Shown here: one piece after another, positions 11,128 through 22,528 of the stretch
Numbering within the stretch: the stretch's first letter is position 1
Layout: each line of letters begins with the position of its first letter
Assembly (NCBI GenBank): GCA_037501455.1
Contig: CM074860.1
Location: 43,038,501 to 43,102,500, forward strand
DNA: 64,000 nt
Reading direction: 5' to 3'
DNA from: Lantana camara
Lineage: Eukaryota > Streptophyta > Magnoliopsida > Lamiales > Verbenaceae
Position numbers and translations under genes: made by a program
Notes under the pieces: model-generated
The model's input: only the letters and a program-made list of their open reading frames with translations
What the model was told of the DNA's origin: nothing
Database searches by the model: none

Positions 11128-11251
11128 GTAGGTAGCGAGTGAGTCCCCGTTCGCCGTGACTTGGCACGTGTATGGACTTCCCATTTCATATGTGGGTCAG
11201 GTTCCGGTGTGGGGATGTGGCACCTTCCGTTTGGCGTGCTACATCCTTAAG

Positions 11252-11263
11252 TGTTATCAGAGC
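11252..11263 (+). other. Primer-binding site of the LARD
   Basis: TGTTATCAGAGC lies 8 bases after the LTR end. It differs by one base from TGGTATCAGAGC, the usual complement of initiator tRNA-Met in this superfamily. The mismatch could be post-insertional. Confidence 0.8.
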
Positions 11264-13241
11264 CCCAGGTTGCAAAACCCGGGCTCTCGTGTTGTGATTG
11301 AGTCAGTATTAGGTCGTACGACATAGGAATAACTTGTCAACGTGTGCACCGCATTGATCAAGAGCATTGTTATTGAAATTTGATATGGAAATACATGATT
11401 AAATGTGTTTAACTTTAAATTTTATTGACTTATGTGTTGCATTTTCATTAAATACGTGCTCTTGGTGCTAACTATGTGTCATATGCACTTAACAACCGGC
11501 ATGCATTAATATTTTAGATGAGTTGTGATTGCAGGATATTTTTATAATATCAAACCACGGCCAATTCTCACGATCACAGCAACTCACCACGAGCTCTTCT
11601 TTCAGGCGTGGATGAGTAAAGAAGACTCTGGGGATTTAGAGGAATTCGAGCAATTGGTGATTCTCACGACAAGGTTATAAGAGGGGAGTTCAAGATAGAG
11701 GTGATAACTAAATCATGGGTGAAGACTCAGCATGGATAAGAAATCGAGCCCATCAAGACAATGAAGTGATTGGAAATTTGTGGAGAAGTCAAGATAGAAA
11801 CCACCAGGGAGGACGTCAGTTCTCAGAAATACCTTGAAGATCAACACTTCTGATGCGGAACTTATGCTTCGCTCTTTTGGGGTTTCAAATGGTAATAGCT
11901 TTACTTAGGTCTAAAGCTGTGAATTGCCAACTCCTAAGCTTAAAGTCGGGAAAGGAGATCTCTTCGTTAGGATTGAAAGATAGCAATCGAATTAAGAAGA
12001 AGTAAAGAAAGTCAATCAATACGGTGGATACGAACCTATGGAAGATAAAGAGGCTAGAAGTTCCCTCTTCGATCGGATTGGAGTTTATTTGCCAAGTCCA
12101 AGCTGAATTGTCGTGTTGTGAGGATGAATTGAGAGATGTGGAAATGATAAAGAAAGGCAAAGAGCTTTTGGAGGAAATTGAGTGATCAAAGGTGAACAAT
12201 GGGAGAATGAGTCCTTCAACTATCTTGAGCTTGCGAGAATAATTGAAAGAACTTCAACGACGATGACGACAATGGGAAAGAAGTGGACGATACTTGGAGG
12301 CCGATACTAGGAAGGAAGTTAAAACATCGATTCCAAGGTCGTAGAAGAATTTGGGTTCAAGAAAATACGATCTTGGACCATGGACACATACAAGTTGATA
12401 CAAGAAAATTTGAAGATTTGAAGACCGTGGTCAAATAAGAAATGAACAACGACTCGAGATAAGTTGTAATTAGAGAAATAAAGACCAAGTTGTCGCGCTA
12501 AAGCTTACCACTACGGTGACAGGTGTAATACCACGTGCATCATACGTCGCTTTAAATTATTTAAATTCCCTTATTTATATGTGCATTTTAGTTGATATAA
12601 TTACCCCAATATGTTACATATTTAATCGTTTGCAATTATACCACGTGCATTGGCATCTTAACCCCACATGTATTTTAGTGTTTACTTGATACGTAGTTCT
12701 TTCTCCTCACCTATCACGCGTCATTCTAATCGAGCCACATTCGGATCAAGATGAGGAGAAATAATTGGGTTGCACATTGTGAATCAACCAGGAAAGAGGA
12801 ATACCGGGGCGCAGGAAAATAGAACCGGAGGATGAACAAATGAAGTAGGTTACTTCAAAGTGAAGATAGGACGAGTTCAAAGAATCAAGACTAGAACTTT
12901 TAAGGGGGAGAGCTCGATCGAGAAATAAATTGAAATCACGGTTGCGTTCGAATGGGTCGCCCTTTGGAGGAACGGTGAAATGTAAGAGTTAGCAAGTAAC
13001 GAGAATTTTACGAAAGTGGCACGGGATAATATGGGAGATCTAGCACTTGATGCAATCCCAAAACTGAGTTGGATGAAGCTTCGAGAATAATATCGGAAGA
13101 AATAGGTACTTCAACAAATGAAGATAAAGGTTCAAGGAACGCTTGGGAATTGAAACAATAGGATTGGGTACAGGACGACCGGGGGTAGTTTGGGTTGAAG
13201 ATTGCTAAGGGGTATTTGATTCGGATTTTTGAAGATGATGG

Positions 13242-13570
13242 AATTATGAGGGAGCTTCTAGGAACTTAGCTTCTTACATAAGGCATCATGGCAGAGTTCA
13301 AGCAAATATAACCAAAAGATTCATGCAGCAGCTAGGAGCTGGTCTAAAGATACTAACAGATAACCAAATTGTTCACCGTGACCTGAAACCAGAGAATATC
13401 CTTTGACTTACACCGAGAGCAGCTCTGTTCTAAAAATTGCTGATTTTGGACATTCCAGAGACTGTTTGCAGGTCACCACTATACATGGCTCCAGAAATTC
13501 TTCAGTTTCAGGATATGACGACCAGGTTGATATGTGGAGTACCGGTGTAATTCTTTTTGAACTCCTAAAT
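13242..13570 (+). pseudogene. Captured ATG1/ULK-like protein kinase fragment
   Basis: Fragment of a Ser/Thr kinase catalytic domain. Reading across frames shows [24 protein letters not shown], the catalytic loop [18 protein letters not shown] (DFG), SPLYMAPEILQFQ (APE) and YDDQVDMWSTGVILFELLN. The words FMQQL-AGL, SPLYMAPE and the Q-YD--VD-WS spacing are typical of plant ATG1, the autophagy-initiating kinase. DLKPENIL and VDMWS-GVILFELLN recall the truncated plant form ATG1t (from memory, not searched). It is broken by a TGA at 13404-13406 and at least three one-base frame changes (about 13402, 13475 and 13520). No intron-like gap interrupts it, so it may derive from spliced mRNA. The N-lobe and everything beyond the C-lobe middle are absent, so it cannot be active. 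Confidence 0.8.
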
Positions 13571-13795
13571 CAACGTTGGCAAAAGAAAACCGGATTAAGC
13601 TATCATATAATAGGATGGAATCAATAAAGGTTAAATCAATTATGTATTAAAGGGGTTCGGACGACACATAGCAAAGAAAATATTATTAAGGCATCAATTG
13701 TTTTTCCATGATAACCTAGAAGGAAATTTGAGAAGAGACGAATCGAAAAGGATGATCATTGAAGGACTTGGATCAAACCTCAAAAATCATTAAGA

Positions 13796-14227
13796 ATGTT
13801 TTATCTTCGATTAGGGAATTTAATGGGCTGGAAACTGAAGGCACATTTAAAGGTTTTAAGAGGAAGAAGGGATAGCCTAAGAAGAAGATGGGAAAGGACT
13901 CATGCTCAGATAGACCACAATGATGAATATATTAAGACCAGGATTGAACTTTCAAGGTTGTCGAGAGTATTTGCCTTCGAGGACATGGTAGATTCGGATA
14001 TGGGTAAAGATAGTAGATTTGGATCTGACACCGGGATGAATGATCAAAAGGTATACGGGAAGGTCAAATCCTGGTTACTTAAAGGAGTTGGTCTTGCTGA
14101 AAGAAGATTAAAGGTAAATGAGGAGGGATTGAAGAAGGTAATAGGGGGCAGAGTCAGAATGGAAATTGAGAACTGGATTAACCAAGGGTCCATCTATCCT
14201 TCCAACCAAGCGCACACTAAAGAATGA
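13796..14227 (+). CDS. Uncharacterised 143-residue ORF in the LARD
   Basis: Open for 143 codons, the longest in the LARD interior, and rich in Arg, Lys and Glu (RGRRDSLRRRWERTH near residue 22). I recognise no domain. It has no Cys-His box or protease or RT motif, and no visible promoter or start context. The purine-rich strand favours chance open frames here, so it may not be a gene. It could be a relic of gag or of the captured transcript. Confidence 0.2.
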   Translation: MFYLRLGNLMGWKLKAHLKVLRGRRDSLRRRWERTHAQIDHNDEYIKTRIELSRLSRVFAFEDMVDSDMGKDSRFGSDTGMNDQKVYGKVKSWLLKGVGLAERRLKVNEEGLKKVIGGRVRMEIENWINQGSIYPSNQAHTKE

Positions 14228-14652
14228 ATGATAAGTTGAGAATTGAGCTAACACTGGGATCCGACTGTACATTTGGCCCATGAAATTTCCAACTTCGAAT
14301 TTCGTTTCGCGGTGAACGGTACCATAAACATTCATGGCATATGCATACATGCAAGTGTAATTCAAATAATTTGGTCGAGATGTGCTTTGATCGATTCTAG
14401 AGTTAATTACTTCGTATAATTGACGATTAATGTGATAGATAATTACTACCTGTCCTCTTGTGTAACTTATGTGAATCTTAATTGTTGTATTTGGTATTGT
14501 GCTACTCTTCGCTTGTGATTATTTTGTGATTTAGTTGTGTTTCCTTTATTGTTTTTTTTTTTTTGAGAGACGGGGTTCTCTCATTGTTGTTCGAGAGACG
14601 GGCTCTCTCATTGTTTGCTCGGGGAACAGTGAATCCGAGGACGGATTCTTTT

Positions 14653-14665
14653 AAGGGGGAGAGGT
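14653..14665 (+). other. Polypurine tract of the LARD
   Basis: AAGGGGGAGAGGT directly before the 3' LTR. The preceding bases (AATCCGAGGACGGATTC, then TTTT) are the same as those before the 3' LTR of element E at 61281-61314. Confidence 0.9.
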
Positions 14666-16153
14666 TGTAATGCCTCGATTTTTCAAATCGTACAAGTATA
14701 ACATATGTGTATATTAATTGTACAATTAATTATTTAATTAAGTGATTAATTATTTATTATAATTATAATTATAATTAATTATTCTTCTTTAGTTATTATT
14801 ATTATTATTTCATTAAAATTAATTTTTATTTTATGAAAATTTGAAATTTGAAATTATTTGTTATTGAAATTATGAATGAATGTTCCTATGATTATGAAAT
14901 GCGTGGCGTTCTTATTCGAATCCAATTCCGATTTTTGTGAAAATTTGGTATGCATGACTTATATGAGTTATGATTATGTTCCTATGCTCGACAATTAATT
15001 TCGATCTTGTTTGACTTGGTTTTGGATTTATTTTGTTGGAACGGAACCGAAAAGGGGCTAAAGAGCATTTAGTGCACCTTTGGTTCTGGGCGACATAACT
15101 TGAGCTCGGGAACTCGGATTCAAGTTCCGTCACCTCCGTTGAAATCGTACCGAAGATTCAGGTTCAATAGAACAAGCCTTATATTTTTCGAAACCTGTTT
15201 GAACCTCCGAAATTCAACCAAAACAAGTTTCATTCGCAGATTTGCCACCCTTAGCCATTTTCTCCATAACTTAGCCAATATTTCACCAAATCATGCAAAC
15301 TCGGGACCCACAAGCTCACAACTTGAAGCTCTACCTGATCCCCCCTCTATCATTTCGTTTCCAACACTAAAAAGAGAGGAATTCAACCAAGTTTGGAGAA
15401 AGAGCACTATTCCAGTCACTATTCCTTTCTTGAGATTTTGAGCTCAAGTCTCTTCCAAACTCAACCGAATTCAAGAGGTAAGTTTATGACCTTGTTGCCC
15501 ATCTTCTTGGCTCTCTTTTAAGTGCTTATTTTCTAAATTCCTTGAAGATTTGAGCATGTAATGGATGATATGATGAATAGTTAGGTCATATGCCATTTTT
15601 TGATGAATTCATGCCTTCTCTACCTTATATCTTGAATTAATGCATGAAATATTATCTTAAGACTTTCATTTATACAAATATATGTTAAATTTTTGTGGAT
15701 AATTGCTGCAATCAAACCACCATGGTTGGAAATGAGATTTTGAAACTTTATGACTGAAATTTGCTCCCTTGTACTGCGTGTGAGTTGTTGTTGTTGTTGA
15801 ACATGTTTTAGGCCAGATTTTTTGTGTGTTTTTGTTGCCTTGTTACTGCCCTAGGTGTCGCCTTTCGTGCTGATCTGCTGCTGCTTCCATGGAGATGAGA
15901 AAGAGGGGCGTTTCTACTCCAGTTTCGCGACTGTGTGCAGCAGTCGCGACCGTGACTTTGTGGAGTTCATTTTAGGTCGCGGCCACGACCCAAATTTTGC
16001 TTTGCTTCAACTTCTGCACGCTGGAACTACTGCTTTGTGTGTTAATTAATGTGTAATGAGTATATATTATTTGTGTATTATAATTAATGCATGCAAGTAT
16101 TATATTATGTGTGTGTACTTGTGGTTATATATATATTAGTGTAAATGCATGTA

Positions 16154-16196
<43 letters not shown>

Positions 16197-16214
16197 ACGC
16201 ATGAATGAGTGTAC

Positions 16215-16253
<39 letters not shown>

Positions 16254-18031
16254 GTATGTGTGCATGTATATATAATGTATTGTGCATGAAAAATATATAT
16301 ATCATATGTGTGTGTATGTACTTGTATATATATTATACATATGTGCATGTGTTGTGTATATATTAAATATATTCATGCATGCATGTACGTGGTTATATAT
16401 ATATATATATATATATTGGAATGCCCTTATTTTGTTTAATTTATAATTGAAACCTTGATATATTTGAGTTATGATCGTTATATGAAATTCATGACTTGAA
16501 TTGATGTGATTTATGAAATGTATAAAACGAATGAATATGAAACCTTCATGTATTGATTGAACTTGAATGAATTGCTCGTTTATGTGCTTCTAACGCATTA
16601 ATAGTGCACATGAACATCTTCATAATATGTTATTGTCTCATAGGTACTTCATATCATGTTCATTGCATTGCCGTGCGTCATATGGAGTCTTGAGTCTCAC
16701 GATTTCACGGTATAGTTACAGTTTTCTCCAGGGCGGAGACTTACCGAGTTCATAGGCTACATTTAAGTCTTTCTTTCTTTTGGTATTGTTCGGTAAGGTG
16801 TAACAGGGGGGTTTTTCTTCTATTTAGATAAATGACCCGATATGCCCAATATGTAAAAGTTTTAGACAAATTATTATACGTATATATCGAGTGTTTTGTA
16901 GAAGTAAATGATTTCAAACGTTAAGCCCTTTTTAATGATTACCCTACCAATGTTTTGGCGAGAATGGATTGATCACAATGAATGAGGGCCCTGGGACTAG
17001 TGTACATGGCTCTCCGGGAAAGCTCGGGCTGATGGGGATCTCCGTACATTAGTCGCACCAAAATCACAGAGTCCGGACCTCGCTAGGAGATTAGCGAGAA
17101 ACGGAAGCTGAGCACCTTTGGGGAACTCATGAAACCCCACTGGTCAATGAATGAGGTGGCCGGGCCTTGCAAACCCGTCCATCGTCCGAAGGAAAAAGGT
17201 GTAAGTGTTATTGATTACGAATGATTGTTAATGAACGAATGAATAAACGAATGAATGATTGTGTGGTCACTAATGAATGAATGAATGAATAAATTCACAC
17301 ACAAGGAGAAGGTTGGAGAATTTGCCCACTCACCTGGCTCACTTGATGACCGATTGAATGAATGAATTATGAAATTGATCGTTTTAATCCTGAACGTTGT
17401 TTTCCTTTGTTTTACCCACTTGGGAAATATTTCAAAAACCTCGTACGGGATTATAGCTCGCATTTGTGGGTGTTTAAATTCTGTAATATTATTATAATAT
17501 ACCCTGTTTTATACCCACCAGTCTCGTAAAGACTGAACCCGACTTTGTTTTCAGTTCGTTTGCAGGTTTTAGAGTGCTAGGCGGGGTTCTGAGTCTGTCA
17601 AGTCCTATGTTTAAGTCTGAGTCACTTCACACGCATTTTGCAAATTAGTTAAGTTATACAAGAATGTATATATTGAAATGTTATATTTATATGAATTCGG
17701 GACAGGCTTCTAGGGATAGTTTGAACCCATACGCTATGATTTATAATTATGATTTATGTTTATGTATGAATTTTCGGGAGTAGGTATGTATGCTAGTTGA
17801 ACCTGTCATTTAATGCTTGTATTTATGATTGATTATTTATTCTGCTTCCGCACGTGCATTGTTTGGTGGATTTACCTTTTTGGTTTTTGGTTTCGAAATT
17901 AGCTCCCGCCTAGCTTAGCAAGTGAGTGAGTCCCCGTTCGCCATGACTTGGCACGTGCATGGACTTCCCATTTCATATGCGGGGTCGGGTTCCAATGAGG
18001 GGATGTAGCATCTTCCGTTTGGGGTGCTACA
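14666..18031 (+). repeat. LARD 3' LTR (3366 bp)
   Basis: Starts TGTAATGCCTCG and ends GGGGTGCTACA. It is collinear with the 5' LTR, with many substitutions, different TA-tract lengths, and loss of roughly 150 bp next to the TA tract (the bases between the long TA run and GGAATGCCCTT). The GGAGAT hairpin lies at 17078-17099 and the GCTAGGCGGG pairing at 17576-17585 with 17905-17914. The visible divergence makes this an older insertion than E or C2. Confidence 0.9.
16158..16251. repeat. TA microsatellites in the LARD 3' LTR
   Basis: Two TA runs (about 16158-16187 and 16216-16251) separated by GTAAACGCATGAATGAGTG. They create long Tyr-Ile ORFs on both strands that are not genes. Confidence 0.9.
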
Positions 18032-18772
18032 CTAAAATTGTAAATGGCCGTTTCGGAGCTCTCGGGGTTTGGCCAGTAGCAATCAAAACGGCCGTTTGGA
18101 TTTTCAACTAAGGCCGGAAACGGCCGTTTCAGAGGCCGATGTACTTTTGTGATTTTTTTGACTTTTCCGGTTTCATTCCGTTGCTTCTTAATTGCTTTTA
18201 TATGTCTTATTTGCTTAATAATTTGCTATTTTTGAGCTCGTAATTTGCCATATGACTTGTTTATGCATGAGTTTGATTACTACATGCTTAAATGACTAAA
18301 TGAGACGTGGCTTGCATCACATCTCATGCATATCCTTACATTTGTCATGCGTCGTATTTGGTCCATATAGAGTCTAAGTCTTGGGTTCTCGTGTTTTCTT
18401 TTTAGACGAGGTTTTCGGTAACGAGCCCGAGGCATAGCTTGATCACTTTCACTCCTATCTTTTCTACGCACAACGCGAGGTTTAGAATTTTGTATAGCTA
18501 TTGACCTAAAGCAGTTATGTGTCGTTTTGGAGCCTTGCATGCGATTATATATTATATATATATAATTAAATAAGTGCTGAATATGATATGTGTATGACCT
18601 TATGAAACGAGTTTTATTTTGAAAGTTAATTATGAAAGCATATGTAAACTATTTTGGAAAATTCTATATGCTCAAGTTCTGTAGCGAGTATAGCCATGAA
18701 AGATTGGTATATGAACTGTAACGTGAATGTGGGCCCTAGGAGCTATGGGTAAGGAATCCCCGGGACATTGTT
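18032..18772 (+). repeat. Element C1 3' LTR, right part
   Basis: Resumes after the LARD with the duplicated CTAAA and the same AAACGGCCGTTT-type palindromes (18048, 18086, 18118). It then follows the C2 LTR closely: the words GTCCATATAGAGTCTAAG and GAGCCCGAGGCATAG both recur in C2 in reverse complement. It ends where family-B LTR B2 begins; the remaining C1 LTR end is not in the window. Confidence 0.85.
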
Positions 18773-19584
18773 TGTAGCACCCCGTAGCGAAGGGCACCAC
18801 ATCCCCCACACCATAGCCCGATACGTGTAACGAAATGGGAACTCCGCACACGCACCAGGCTATAGCAAACGGGAGACAAACAAAATCTATCCTATGCTAG
18901 GCGGTCTAGACCATAAAACAGAGTGCGCAATAAAGATAAACAACAAACGCAGAAGCACCAAGAATCAAAATACAAACATACATGCTCGGAATATAAACAA
19001 GATATATCAAATATAGAGCGAGTCAAGTTATACAATTATTCTCAAATTGAATCATAATCATATACATGCGTTCTGAATCTAAAAAACGTAACAATAACTT
19101 AAATAAAATGCATGAGACTCGCTACGAGGACCAAAACTCGAAAGAAGACTGCCGCCTAGCACAAACTTTCCAAACGGGTACCTGTAACTCAAAGAACAAA
19201 AGGGGAAAAAAGAAAACAACGAGGAGGGGTCAGTCCTAAAGACTGGTGAGGGGGCTAACACACTCACACATACGTATAAGTAAGAGCAAAGCATATTCAA
19301 AATAAAGTGTTCATGAGTCGGGGCGTGGTTTTTGCATTCTAAAACATATTAACCCGTGATAATATATATAAAGGAAAAGTTTAAGGTCGAAGGCCAAAAT
19401 CAACCAATTTTAAAAGTTAGAAATCCACTCCCGTTTCACAAACCATAGGCAGAAGCAAAACATACTAACTCGGCGAGGACGAGTTTCCTAACCAAACCTC
19501 CTTTCATTAACATATGCAAAACCCAAAGGCAAAGCAAAGTACAAAGTCAATCCAACCTTCTCCGTTTGGGGAAGAGAGGCGCAA
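18773..19584 (-). repeat. Family-B LTR B2, 3' portion, truncated
   Basis: In plus orientation it begins TGTAGCACCCC, the reverse complement of an LTR end. It carries GCTAGGCGG (18896-18904) and CCGCCTAGC (19152-19160) as the inverted pair, the near-match GCAGAAGC of the inner word, and GCAAACGGGAGAC. It matches the fragment at 6222-6350. It is cut at 19584 by LTR F. No coding sequence is seen. Confidence 0.75.
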
Positions 19585-21137
19585 TGAAACGCCCCGACTT
19601 TTCGGCTGTACAGGTATGCCGTTTGTGTATATTAATTGCACAATTAAATTATTTAATTAAGTGATTAATTGTTTATTATAATTATAATTATAATAATATA
19701 TTTTTTTCTTTAATTATTATATTATTATTTCGTTAAAAATTAATTTTTATTTTTTTAAAATATTTGAATTTGAATTTATATGTTATTGAAATTGTAAATG
19801 AAATGTTCCTATGATTATGAAATGCGTGCCATTCTTATTCGAATTCAATTTCGATTTTTGTGAAAATTTGGTATGCATGACTTATGTGAGTTATGATTAT
19901 GTCTGTATACTCGACACTTGATTTTGAACTTGTTTGGCTTGGTTTCGGATGTATTTTGTTTGAACGGGACCAAATTGGGGCTAAAGAGCATTTAGCCAAC
20001 TTTGGTTCCGGGCGCCGTATCTTCAGCTTGGGAACTCATATTTGAGTTCCATCACCTTGTTGGCCTCGTATCGATGATTCGGAGTCAATCGGATAAGCCT
20101 CATATTTTTCTAAGAACGTTTGAACCTCCGAACTTTCACCGAAAAATTGATCTCGCGCCTAAATGACCACCCTTAGCTTTATTAGCCATAACTTAACCCA
20201 TATTTAACCAAACCTCACCAAACTTGAACCCTAGTTCACCTAACTCACTCCCCTACACCCTCAACTCAGCCCCAAACCGAGATCGCTCCAAGAAAGAAAG
20301 GAAAAGTTGATGGAAATCGGACTCCAAGAGAGAAGGGAAGAAAACACTTTTCACTTTCATCCTTTTGAGCTCAATACCTCACCAAATCACTCCAAGTTCG
20401 AAAGGTAAGTTTATGATTGTACTGTCCATCCTTTGTTCTTTATTTTGATACCTTATTTTCTGAAATCCATGGAGAGATGAGTATGCTTTGATGAAATTGA
20501 TGAATAGTAAGAGTTTGTGCTAATCTTGGATTTATGGATGAATTCTTGTATGTTCATTTGAATTGATGCATCATAAATGAGCTTAAAGCATCCATTATTA
20601 CTTATATAAACTGACTTCCATCGTGGTTGAGAATTAATTGAGAAGCCATTAATGGAATTTGAAAGAAATGAATGAAACTTTAATTCTTTTCTTCCTTGCT
20701 CACGTATAGGTTGTTGCTGCGAATATGGGACTGGAATTGCTGAGATTTGCTGCACCTTATTATCTTGTTATGTTGCTTGATTGTTGGTTGAGGTTGTGTG
20801 TGATGGCTGCTCTGTTTTGCTTTCGTTTCCCCTGTTGTTGCTGCTGCTGCTGCGTTGTTTTCATTCGAGCAGTCTCCTCGGGTGGGGAGAATTAAGCCAT
20901 GAAAGTCCTCGGCCGGGGACTTACCTCCAAAAACTTCCAGTAGCTTTTTCCTCGGTTGGGGAGTTGTGGAAAAGAATTCTTCCCCAGGCGGGGAACTTCT
21001 TTTAGATTTTTATTTGTTGCAATCTGTTCTTTTTTTGTGTGCTGTGTATATTATGTATTACATAGTGCATGTGTGTGTTAATTGTGTGCATGTGTTTATT
21101 ATATATTGTGTATGAAATATATATATATATATATATA
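19585..21137 (+). repeat. LTR F, 5' portion, related to the LARD and E LTRs
   Basis: Begins TGAAACGCCCCGACTTTTCG, nearly the start of LTR E. It shares the GCTAAAGAGCATTTAGC block (19978-19996), a donor-like AAGGTAAGT (20403), and a GC-rich palindrome cluster (20873-21000). It breaks off in a TA run (21117-21136) where the GRF/Ulp1 unit starts. No PBS or coding region is visible. Confidence 0.75.
20873..21000. repeat. GC-rich palindrome cluster of LTR F
   Basis: Three related words of TCCTCGG-GGGGA type (near 20875, 20918 and 20950) plus TTCCCCAGGCGGGGAA near 20980. The best is AGTCCTCGGCCGGGGACT, a near-perfect inverted repeat. Confidence 0.65.
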
Positions 21138-21611
21138 AGGGGAGTTATTAAACAGGACCAATAATGTAAAAAAGTTATCCTAAACACCTTAGTTTGAAAA
21201 ATCTATGTTTGAGGTCAACAACACACAATATATTTTTCCTAAACCCCCTAATCACTTAAAAAGACTGGGTTGCCCTTATGTTTTTCCTACCGCCAGTCCA
21301 AATTTGCTTCCTCCAAACCTCTGCTTTACTTAAGTCTCACCAGCCCCAATCGAAGTCTTCTGTTTGAAGCTTGCTTTGCGCCATTGGTATCGTAATTTTC
21401 AACTGGCGACGGAGAGTAGGACAGTAAAGCATATCAAGGAAGTGTATGAGGCCTTTTGTCGTTCTAGTTTTGAATGTTTGATGTTGTATTCTGTCCTGTT
21501 CTGTTTGCATTTCATTTCCATTTCGGTTTATATCTGCAATGTTTAGCTGGAAATGGTATTGATGCCAACTAACGCTTCAATGGTTGGTAATGGGCAGATT
21601 ATCTTGTTAAG
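21138..21611. other. Left flank of the GRF gene, candidate terminus
   Basis: Begins GGGGAGTTATTAAACAGGA after the broken LTR F. It contains two CCTAAAC words (21179, 21239) and a weak 60-codon ORF (21364-21546) that I do not recognise. It may hold the promoter and 5' leader of the GRF gene. Confidence 0.4.
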
Positions 21612-21917
21612 ATGTTTAGTTCAACATCGTCGGCGCAGAATGAGTCGAGGTTGTTCTGTTTTTGTGGTGTCCAAGCCCGTGTTTTCACTTCTAAGACTTC
21701 CAGAAATCCTCATCGGAGGTTTGCTAAATGTTGTAAGGGAACTTGTCGCATGTGGGTGTGGATCGATCCAGAACCCACACCTGAAATGAGACCACTTTTC
21801 GCCAACTACGACAAGAAGATCGTTGTCCGTGATTCTGAAATCAGACTTCTGAAGTTGAAGTTAAAGTTTATGGCAGCTCTTCTTCTTGTCTCATGGATAG
21901 TACACTACTTTATTTGA
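21612..21917 (+). CDS. GRF-type zinc-finger protein with C-terminal membrane segment
   Basis: 101 residues. Residues 16-52 fit the GRF zinc-finger pattern: CFCG (Cys16, Cys18), TSKTSRNPHRRF (usual form NPGRRF), Cys40, Cys45, then WVWIDP. A short charged helix (about 72-84) is followed by a hydrophobic C-terminus (LKFMAALLLVSWIVHYFI) that looks like a tail anchor. Plants have many small proteins of this build, similar to Arabidopsis At4g04775 as I recall. GRF fingers bind nucleic acid in some proteins; the role here is unknown. The ATG at 21612 is the first in frame, and the first residues are low-complexity Ser/Thr. The frame is intact. Its partner at the other end of the unit is the Ulp1-like gene, which reads towards it. 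Confidence 0.7.
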   Translation: MFSSTSSAQNESRLFCFCGVQARVFTSKTSRNPHRRFAKCCKGTCRMWVWIDPEPTPEMRPLFANYDKKIVVRDSEIRLLKLKLKFMAALLLVSWIVHYFI

Positions 21918-22314
21918 TTATTCCTCTTTGTGTAAGTTTATGGGTGATTCTTCATTTTTGGTAGTGTAGTCACCCTCGGTGTAATCCTACATTTAAACAA
22001 GAATGTAAATATTTTGCATCCTCATTTTGGGTTGTTTATTTTCTGCTTTGGCGAATGGGGAAAAATTGTGCTTGTCGAGTTAGGCCATGAGAAAGCGTTA
22101 ATTATCAACTGGGTTTGTAGAGTTAGGCCATGAATATTTGGAATTAAAAGCTGGGTTTGTCTAGTTAGGCCATGAGAATCGTAATTAAAAGGTGAATTTG
22201 TAGAGTCAGGCCATGAATATTTGGAATTAAAGGCTTGGTTTGTCGAGTTAGACTATGAGAACTCGTAATTAAAAGATGTGAAACAAAGAAGAAAGTAGCA
22301 AATTTTTATTTTGG

Positions 22315-22427
22315 GTAGCTATCACCGATCTATGCAAAGATGATCCCATTTTTATTTTGTCACCCATCTCAATTTGTTTGAGATCGGAAAAATGAGAGCA
22401 TCCATGCATAGATTCGTGAGATCTAAA
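22315..22427. repeat. Hairpin 1, imperfect inverted repeat
   Basis: Arms of about 38 bp: 22315-22352 (TAGCTATCACCGATCTATGC onward) and 22390-22427 (complement with about nine mismatches), loop about 37 bases. It is a diverged copy of hairpin 2. It resembles a MITE or a miRNA-type precursor in size only. Confidence 0.65.
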
Positions 22428-22528
22428 TCGTACGTAGATGAACTACCATAACAAATCTGAAGAAGTGGGGAATTGATGCCTGGCAGCCCACTGTCACCTT
22501 TTGAAGTAGTAAGTTCTTCCCCTCATTG

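Larger units (their letters stand above)
7810..11243 (+). repeat. LARD 5' LTR (3434 bp)
   Basis: TGTAACGCCCC at the start, GTGCTACA at the end. In order: an AT-rich lead, a GCTAAA / TTTAGC hairpin block (8186-8216), a splice-donor-like AGGTAAGT (8607), the palindrome TCGCGACTG / CAGTCGCGA (9055-9079), a TA-rich tract (9180-9530), the GGAGAT hairpin (10321-10342), an acceptor-like TGCAG (10781-10785), and the GCTAGGCGGG arm (10796) with its partner (11118). No gene is seen. Confidence 0.9.
11244..14665 (+). other. LARD internal region, no retroviral genes
   Basis: About 3.4 kb, purine-rich on the plus strand, with frequent GAAGA and GAGGA words. No gag, protease, RT or integrase motif is seen in any frame. 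Two copies of TACCACGTGCAT lie near 12530 and 12640. It holds the kinase fragment at 13242-13570 and an ORF at 13796-14227. The rest, 11264-13241, has no feature I recognise. Confidence 0.7.
7810..18031 (+). mobile_element. Complete non-autonomous LARD-like LTR retrotransposon
   Basis: A 10.2-kb element with two LTRs of about 3.4 kb, a tRNA-Met type primer site, a purine tract, and CTAAA duplications on both sides. The 3.4-kb interior has no recognisable gag, protease, RT or integrase, only an ATG1-like kinase fragment and one uncharacterised ORF. This fits the LARD class (large LTRs, non-coding interior), which must borrow enzymes. The purine tract with its 30-odd bases of flank, and the LTR blocks, match element E, so an E-like element is the likely helper. 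It inserted within the palindrome cluster of the C1 LTR. Confidence 0.9.

Noticed and set aside
16087..16275. Tyr-Ile rich ORFs on both strands
   Set aside because: Translation of TA microsatellites.
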